Below are positions 59,814-64,000 of a stretch of DNA of 64,000 bases, in pieces. Numbering within the stretch: the stretch's first letter is position 1; every line of letters begins with the position of its first letter. The notes beneath the pieces are model-generated. The model was not told where the DNA came from, made no database searches, and saw nothing but the letters and a program-made list of their open reading frames with translations. The stretch is from NCBI GenBank assembly GCA_965229765.1, contig CBDDJT010000004.1, positions 806,001 to 870,000 of the forward strand, in the 5' to 3' direction. The stretch comes from ASV31 sp965229765. Lineage in GTDB: Bacteria; Pseudomonadota; Alphaproteobacteria; Rhodobacterales; Rhodobacteraceae. The translations under genes were made by a program, and so were the position numbers.

Positions 59814-61112
59814 TCAGCCCTTCCGTTTCTCCACACGCGTCAGCTTTGCCGCGATGAGCGCAACGATAACCGCGCCGAAACTGAGCAGGGCACCCATCTT
59901 GGCCGCGTCTCGCACCGGTCCGCTGTCAAACGCCGCCGAAGCCACCAGCAGCGACACCGTGAACCCGATGGACGCCACGCAGCCGATCACGAAAAGGTCG
60001 CTTGTCTTCATGCCTGCGGGCAGGCCCAGCTTCAGCGGATAGGCAGCGATCCAGCCGATCAGCAGGATGCCCAGCGGCTTGCCGATCAGCAGCCCCGCCA
60101 GAACAAGCCATGTCGGTGCCGCGATCGACGAGACTTCGACGCCCGCGTTCACCAGGCCAAAGAAGAACAGGATGATCGCCACCGGATGCTTCAGCGCATG
60201 CTCGATCTGGTTCAGCAAGTCGTGCAGGTATTGCTCGGCCTCGCTGAAGATGCCGAAGGCGCGGTCGGCGTGCGGGATGGCCGGCACGATTGGCAGAAGC
60301 CCCAGCGCCGCGTGCAGCCCGCTTTCCTGGAACCCGTACCAGCTTAGCGCACCGGCGATCAGGTAGGGCCAGAAGCTCAGCTTCTCCCGCACGAAGGTCG
60401 AATTGGTCCGCAACTGGTCGCCCCGGTCCAGAACGCGCGGCAGCCAGTTGAACACCACGAAGACGCCCGCCGCGGCGCCCAGCGACAGCAAAAGCCACTC
60501 CGGCGCCATCTCGGCCGAGGGATAAAAGACCGCAAGGATGAAAAGCCCGGCCGCGTCGTCCGCGATCGCCAGCAGCAACAGGAACCGCACCGCCGGATGG
60601 CCCGCGCCGAAAACCAGCCGCCCGACAAGGTAGGCAAACGCGATGTCGGTCGCGGTGGGTACGGCCCAGCCCCGCGCCACTGCGTCATAGACATCCGACC
60701 CCAGGAACGCGGCAAGTCCAAGGTAGACCGCGACGGGCCCCAGTACACCGCCCGCTGTCGCAAACAGCGGCGTGGCCGCCTTGCGTCCGCGCAGGCTGCC
60801 TTGTTTCAGGATGACCGCTTCCCAGACTTCCTTGGCCGCGATGGCAAAGAAGAACGCCATCAGCACGTCGTTCACCAGGTAGTGCACGCTCAGCACCCGG
60901 GTGACGTCGCCGACCTCCGGGATACCGTAGGACGGGCCATGGGTCGCAACCCATGTCGTCGCATCAGCGCCCAGGAGGTTGTTGAACCAAAGTGGATACT
61001 GGACCATGTGCTGATAGCTCTCAGCGTCCGCATTGGCCCAGGCAAGCGCGATAAGCGCGCCCGCAACCAGCAGGATCGAGTAGTTCCTGACGAAATCCCA
61101 GACCCTGTACAT
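59814..61112 (-). CDS. nhaA: Na+/H+ antiporter NhaA
   Basis: A 432-residue NhaA with about 12 helices. The essential aspartate pair is in LLAIADDAAGLFI, with VPTATDIAFAYLVGRLVFG before it and VIGCVASIGFTVSLLVASAAF near the C-terminus. ATG 61112 starts shortly before the first helix (NYSILLVAGALIALAWANAD). An ATG at 61154 would add 14 residues. The long N-terminal periplasmic insert (QYPLWFNNLLGADATTW...VGDVTRVL) is common in a marine and alphaproteobacterial subgroup. It complements the Pha antiporter in salt tolerance. Confidence 0.92.
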   Translation of the reverse strand: MYRVWDFVRNYSILLVAGALIALAWANADAESYQHMVQYPLWFNNLLGADATTWVATHGPSYGIPEVGDVTRVLSVHYLVNDVLMAFFFAIAAKEVWEAVILKQGSLRGRKAATPLFATAGGVLGPVAVYLGLAAFLGSDVYDAVARGWAVPTATDIAFAYLVGRLVFGAGHPAVRFLLLLAIADDAAGLFILAVFYPSAEMAPEWLLLSLGAAAGVFVVFNWLPRVLDRGDQLRTNSTFVREKLSFWPYLIAGALSWYGFQESGLHAALGLLPIVPAIPHADRAFGIFSEAEQYLHDLLNQIEHALKHPVAIILFFFGLVNAGVEVSSIAAPTWLVLAGLLIGKPLGILLIGWIAAYPLKLGLPAGMKTSDLFVIGCVASIGFTVSLLVASAAFDSGPVRDAAKMGALLSFGAVIVALIAAKLTRVEKRKG

Positions 61113-61318
61113 GCGTTCTTCTGGCCCCTGACCGGTCGGGCCGGGATACGCCATGTTCCGGGCGCGGGCAACCGGCGCGCGGTGGCTGGGGCGGATGACC
61201 CGCAAGCCCGATGCAGACGGTGCGGCGCCGTGGGTTGCGGCGCTTCGATGCGGGCCGCGCGGGCAAATCCCGTCGCGCCCGAATTGCCCGGACCGCAGCG
61301 CCGGGCTAGACCGCGTCC

Positions 61319-61918
61319 ATGCCTGCCTCGCTCATCTCCGACATTTCTGCCTGCCGGCTCTGCGCCGGTCGTTTCGCCGCCACCGCCACGGGGCACGCCC
61401 CCCGGCCCGTGCCCTGGTTCGGCGCCAGCGCCCGCATTCTCGTGGCGGGTCAGGCGCCGGGGCTTCGCGTCCACAACGCAGGCAAGCCCTTCTTCGACCC
61501 CTCCGGCGACCGGTTGCGCGACTGGATGGGCGTTGACAAGGCCATGTTCTATGACCGCACGCGCCTGGCCATCGTGCCCATGGCCTTCTGCTTTCCCGGC
61601 TATGATGCACGCGGCTCCGACCTGCCGCCGCCGCCCGTGTGCGCCGATACCTGGCGCGCGCGCGTCATGGCCGCTTTGCCGGGGATCCGCCTGACGCTGT
61701 TGATAGGCGGCCATGCCCAGCGCTGGCACCTCGGCGCACCTGCACGGCAGGGCGTCACCCCCACCGTGGCCGCCTGGCGCGACCATGCGCCCGCCGTCTT
61801 TCCCTTGCCCCACCCGTCATGGCGCAATACCGCGTGGCTGAAGAAGAACCCGTGGTTCGCGACCGACCTGCTGCCGGTCCTGCGCGCCGCGGTCCGAAAG
61901 GTGCTCGATGACGACTGA
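61319..61918 (+). CDS. Uracil-DNA glycosylase family protein
   Basis: A 199-residue protein of the UDG superfamily. Motif 1 is ILVAGQAPGLRVHNAGKPFFDPSGDRLRDWMGVD and the later motif is FPLPHPSWRNTAWLKKNPWF. Four cysteines near the N-terminus and middle (CRLCAGRF and others) could hold a cluster, but the spacing differs from family 4 UDGs. This group is often annotated as a uracil-DNA glycosylase-like protein of unproven activity. It overlaps the SseB-like gene by 11 bp. Confidence 0.75.
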   Translation: MPASLISDISACRLCAGRFAATATGHAPRPVPWFGASARILVAGQAPGLRVHNAGKPFFDPSGDRLRDWMGVDKAMFYDRTRLAIVPMAFCFPGYDARGSDLPPPPVCADTWRARVMAALPGIRLTLLIGGHAQRWHLGAPARQGVTPTVAAWRDHAPAVFPLPHPSWRNTAWLKKNPWFATDLLPVLRAAVRKVLDDD

Positions 61919-62696
61919 CCAAACCCCGATCGACCGCGCACATGCGGCCATGCAGGCCGCCCCCGACGATGACGCCGCGCGCCTGCGCTTCTTCGAACGT
62001 CTCGCCGATGCCGAGCTTGTGCTGCTTCTCGCCCGCGACCTCGACGGCGACGCCATCGACCCCGAGATGTTCGAGCTGTCGGACGCCAGCTACCTTCTCG
62101 CCTTCGATACAGAGGACCGGCTGGCCGCCTTTTCCGGTCGCGCCGTGCCCTATGTCGCGCTCTCGGGGCGCACGCTGGCGGGGATGCTGGCGGGGCAGGG
62201 CCTCGGGCTCGGCCTCAACCTCGGTGCGCCGTCCGAGACGCTGCTGCCCGCCCCCGCGCTGGACTGGCTGGCCGCCATGCTGGCCGAAACGCCGCGCACC
62301 GTCACCGCCCGCCCCGCGTCCGTGGCGGCGCCGGGCGGCCTGCCGGAGCCGCTCCTGCCCGCGCTCGACGCGAAACTCGCCGCCGCCGAGGGGCTGGCGC
62401 AGGCCGCCTGCCTTGTCGCCGTCACCTACGACGATGGCAGCCGCGGGCACCTGCTGGCCTTCCTCGATCCGCTCCCGGGGGCCGAGGACGCGCTGGCCCG
62501 CGCCACCGGCGAGGCGCTGGCCTTCTCCGGGATCGAGGCCGCCGCCCTCGACGTCACCTTTCTTCCCCAGTCCGACCCCGCCGCGGACCGCATCGCCCGT
62601 GTCGGCCTGCGTTTCGACATTCCCGCGCCCGCCGCGCTGCCCGGTCCCCCCGCCGCACCGGGCATGGACCCCGACCGCCCGCCGCGTCTGCGCTGA
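61908..62696 (+). CDS. SseB-family protein
   Basis: A 262-residue protein with an N-terminal SseB domain (LRFFERLADAELVLLLAR, YLLAFDTEDRLAAFSGRAVPYVALSGRTLAGMLAG, LGLNLGAPSETLLPAPALDWL) and a C-terminal SseB_C-like part. It is named after the enterobacterial enhanced-serine-sensitivity protein; the molecular role is unknown. It is translationally linked to the UDG-like gene. Confidence 0.75.
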   Translation: MTTDQTPIDRAHAAMQAAPDDDAARLRFFERLADAELVLLLARDLDGDAIDPEMFELSDASYLLAFDTEDRLAAFSGRAVPYVALSGRTLAGMLAGQGLGLGLNLGAPSETLLPAPALDWLAAMLAETPRTVTARPASVAAPGGLPEPLLPALDAKLAAAEGLAQAACLVAVTYDDGSRGHLLAFLDPLPGAEDALARATGEALAFSGIEAAALDVTFLPQSDPAADRIARVGLRFDIPAPAALPGPPAAPGMDPDRPPRLR

Positions 62697-62736
62697 TCCG
62701 GGCTTCTTCTGTTCACAAATACTCTCGCCGAAGGCC

Positions 62737-62753
62737 ACGCCCCGCAGGGGCGT
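62737..62753. terminator. Hairpin between convergent sseB-like and ghrA-like genes
   Basis: ACGCCCC-GCA-GGGGCGT is a perfect 7-bp stem. It follows CACAAATACTCTCGCCGAAGG, an AT-then-GC element of a kind I have often seen downstream of Rhodobacteraceae genes. It lies 40 bp after the sseB stop and 15 bp before the convergent stop. No T tract is present. Confidence 0.45.
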
Positions 62754-62767
62754 TCCCCGCGCTGCCC

Positions 62768-63700
62768 TCAGTAGCCCGCGCCGCGGTCCACGAGGTGCAG
62801 CAACGGCTCTCCGGCCTCGCCCCGCCGGATGTTCTCGGCGATGACGCCCGTGGCGGTCTCGGGGCGCGTGGTCGACGCGATATGCGGCGTCACCGTCACC
62901 CGCGGATGCGCCCAGAACGGATGTTCCGGCTGCAGCGGCTCCTGCCGGAAAACGTCCAGCGTGGCGTGCGACAGGTGCCCCGCATCCAGTGCCGCGATCA
63001 GCGCGTCATCGTCGATCAGCGGCCCGCGCCCGGGGTTCACGATCACCGCGCCCTGCGGCAACCGCGCAATCCGTTCCGGGCCCATCAGCCCCTCGGTGTC
63101 CGCTGTCAAAGGCACCAGCAGCACAAGGATGTCCGAGCGCGCCAACACCGCGTCCAGCCCCGCCGCGCCATGATGCGTTGCGATCCCGGGCAGCAGCTTT
63201 TCTCGTCGGCTCCACCCCGCAACGTCGAAGTTCAGCGCCGCCAGCGCCCGTGCGCAGGCGGTGCCCAACTCGCCCAGCCCCAGCATTCCCACCCGGCGGC
63301 TGCGCGCCAGCGGCGGCGCCTTTTCCCGCCAGATGCCGTCCTGTCCCAGCACATGGGTGTCGGTCCCAAGGTGATGGCGCAGCACGTGGCCCGTCACCCA
63401 CTCCACCATGCCCTCGGTCATGCCCGGATCGACCATGCGGCACAGCGGCTGCGTCAGCGTGGCGTTGCCCACCACCGCTTCGACCCCTGCCCACAGGTTC
63501 AGCACCGCCCTCGTGCGCGTGAAGGGCGTGAAATCCTGCACCGGCCCGCTGGGGGCCAGCACGATATAGTCCACCGCCTCGGGCGTATGGTCGCGCGAAA
63601 GGTCGATCTCGACGCCCAGTGCGCGGCACGCCCCGGGCAGCCGCCCGGCATAGTCGTCCCAGTCCGACGGATTGGCGGCAAAAAGCACGTTGACGGTCAT
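62768..63700 (-). CDS. ghrA: Glyoxylate/hydroxypyruvate reductase A-like dehydrogenase
   Basis: A 310-residue D-2-hydroxyacid dehydrogenase. The NAD(P) motif is GMLGLGELGTACARAL. Catalytic residues are Arg in VNPGRGPLIDD, Glu in REPLQPEHPFWAHP, and His in VTPHIASTTRPE. The short N-terminal domain and TPFTRTRAVLNLWAGVE resemble GhrA, which reduces glyoxylate and hydroxypyruvate. The ATG at 63700 overlaps the rodA stop by 4 bp, which is unusual company for a metabolic enzyme. Confidence 0.85.
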   Translation of the reverse strand: MTVNVLFAANPSDWDDYAGRLPGACRALGVEIDLSRDHTPEAVDYIVLAPSGPVQDFTPFTRTRAVLNLWAGVEAVVGNATLTQPLCRMVDPGMTEGMVEWVTGHVLRHHLGTDTHVLGQDGIWREKAPPLARSRRVGMLGLGELGTACARALAALNFDVAGWSRREKLLPGIATHHGAAGLDAVLARSDILVLLVPLTADTEGLMGPERIARLPQGAVIVNPGRGPLIDDDALIAALDAGHLSHATLDVFRQEPLQPEHPFWAHPRVTVTPHIASTTRPETATGVIAENIRRGEAGEPLLHLVDRGAGY

Positions 63701-64000
63701 GCGCGGCCTCTCGGTCTGTGGACATGGGCGCTTTGCACCAGCCCGAAGGCGACCATAAGCACCAGCATGGCCGACCCGCCATAGCTGACAAGCGGCAGCG
63801 GCACGCCGACCACCGGCGCCAGCCCCATCACCATCGACATGTTGACGGCGAAGAAGAAGAAGAATGCCGCGGCGATCCCAAGCGTCAGAAGCGAACTGAA
63901 CCTGTCCTTGTTCGTCAGCGCCGAGGTGATGCAGAACAAGAGGATCAGCGCGTACAGGACCAACAGCGATATGCCACCGATGAACCCGAACTCCTCGGCC
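63697..64000 (-). CDS. rodA: Rod-shape-determining protein RodA, C-terminal part (cut by window edge)
   Basis: About 100 C-terminal residues of a SEDS-family glycosyltransferase: AEEFGFIGGISLLVLYALIL, then INMSMVMGL-type strings (FFAVNMSMVMGLAPVVGVPLPLVSYGGSAML). The GVPLPLVSYGGS motif separates RodA from FtsW mainly by context; the ending and neighbours favour RodA. It polymerises peptidoglycan during elongation with PBP2. The upstream part is outside the window. Confidence 0.85.
   Translation of the reverse strand, partial: AEEFGFIGGISLLVLYALILLFCITSALTNKDRFSSLLTLGIAAAFFFFFAVNMSMVMGLAPVVGVPLPLVSYGGSAMLVLMVAFGLVQSAHVHRPRGRA

Overview
The window comes from a high-GC alphaproteobacterium, most likely a marine Rhodobacteraceae (Roseobacter-like). 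The evidence is the fused trpE(G) gene, the frcBCAK fructose transporter with a divergent ROK regulator, TRAP transporters, the PhaAB-type cation antiporter, and tight ATGA/TGATG-coupled operons with GTG starts. Both edges cut genes: a molybdopterin oxidoreductase on the left and rodA on the right. I see no insertion sequence, prophage, CRISPR array or rRNA. The only RNA gene found is tRNA-Gln(TTG).

Layout. 1-6.9 kb: a SoeA-like molybdoenzyme fragment, a YjbF lipoprotein, a XylD-type sugar-acid dehydratase, a DUF1036 protein, and an acyl-CoA ligase coupled to 3-hydroxybutyrate dehydrogenase. 6.9-10 kb: a leftward operon of two metallo-beta-lactamase-fold proteins, a thioredoxin-like protein and phosphoglycolate phosphatase, headed by a palindrome that matches the persulfide-repressor (SqrR/BigR) operator. 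10.1-15.6 kb: aroQ, a membrane protein, trpE(G), a lytic transglycosylase and a TauE exporter. 15.6-20.7 kb: the fructose locus frcR/frcBCAK, with a divergent operator palindrome and a terminator after frcB. 20.7-31.4 kb: a galactoside locus with ABC transporter, alpha-galactosidase (GH4), beta-galactosidase (GH42), a sugar dehydrogenase-like SDR, dgoK and dgoA, plus an IclR regulator and the transporter ATPase. 31.4-39.8 kb: two FCD GntR regulators between an aldolase/oxidoreductase pair and a TRAP transporter, a shikimate-dehydrogenase-like protein and an acyl-CoA dehydrogenase; its substrate is unknown.

39.9-44.4 kb is the most interesting block. A ykkC-class (guanidine-I) riboswitch leads a five-gene operon: a NitT/TauT-type ABC importer of the urea-carboxylase-associated family, a ureohydrolase with the marks of the Ni-dependent guanidine hydrolase GdmH, and a small protein with ten histidines in its first 26 residues. 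No HypA/HypB-like nickel chaperones (GhaA/GhaB) are present, so the His-rich protein is a candidate nickel-delivery factor. The inferred logic is that guanidine binds the riboswitch, the operon is expressed, guanidine is imported and split to urea and ammonia, and the last protein helps load the enzyme.

44.4-50 kb: a second sugar ABC system without its own ATPase, with an intracellular clan-A glycosidase and a LacI regulator. 50.2-56.2 kb: the seven-function Mrp/Pha antiporter in six genes. 56.4-64 kb: tRNA-Gln, kdsA, capsule-export KpsE/KpsT-like proteins without KpsM, nhaA, a uracil-DNA-glycosylase family protein, an SseB-like protein, a GhrA-like reductase and rodA.
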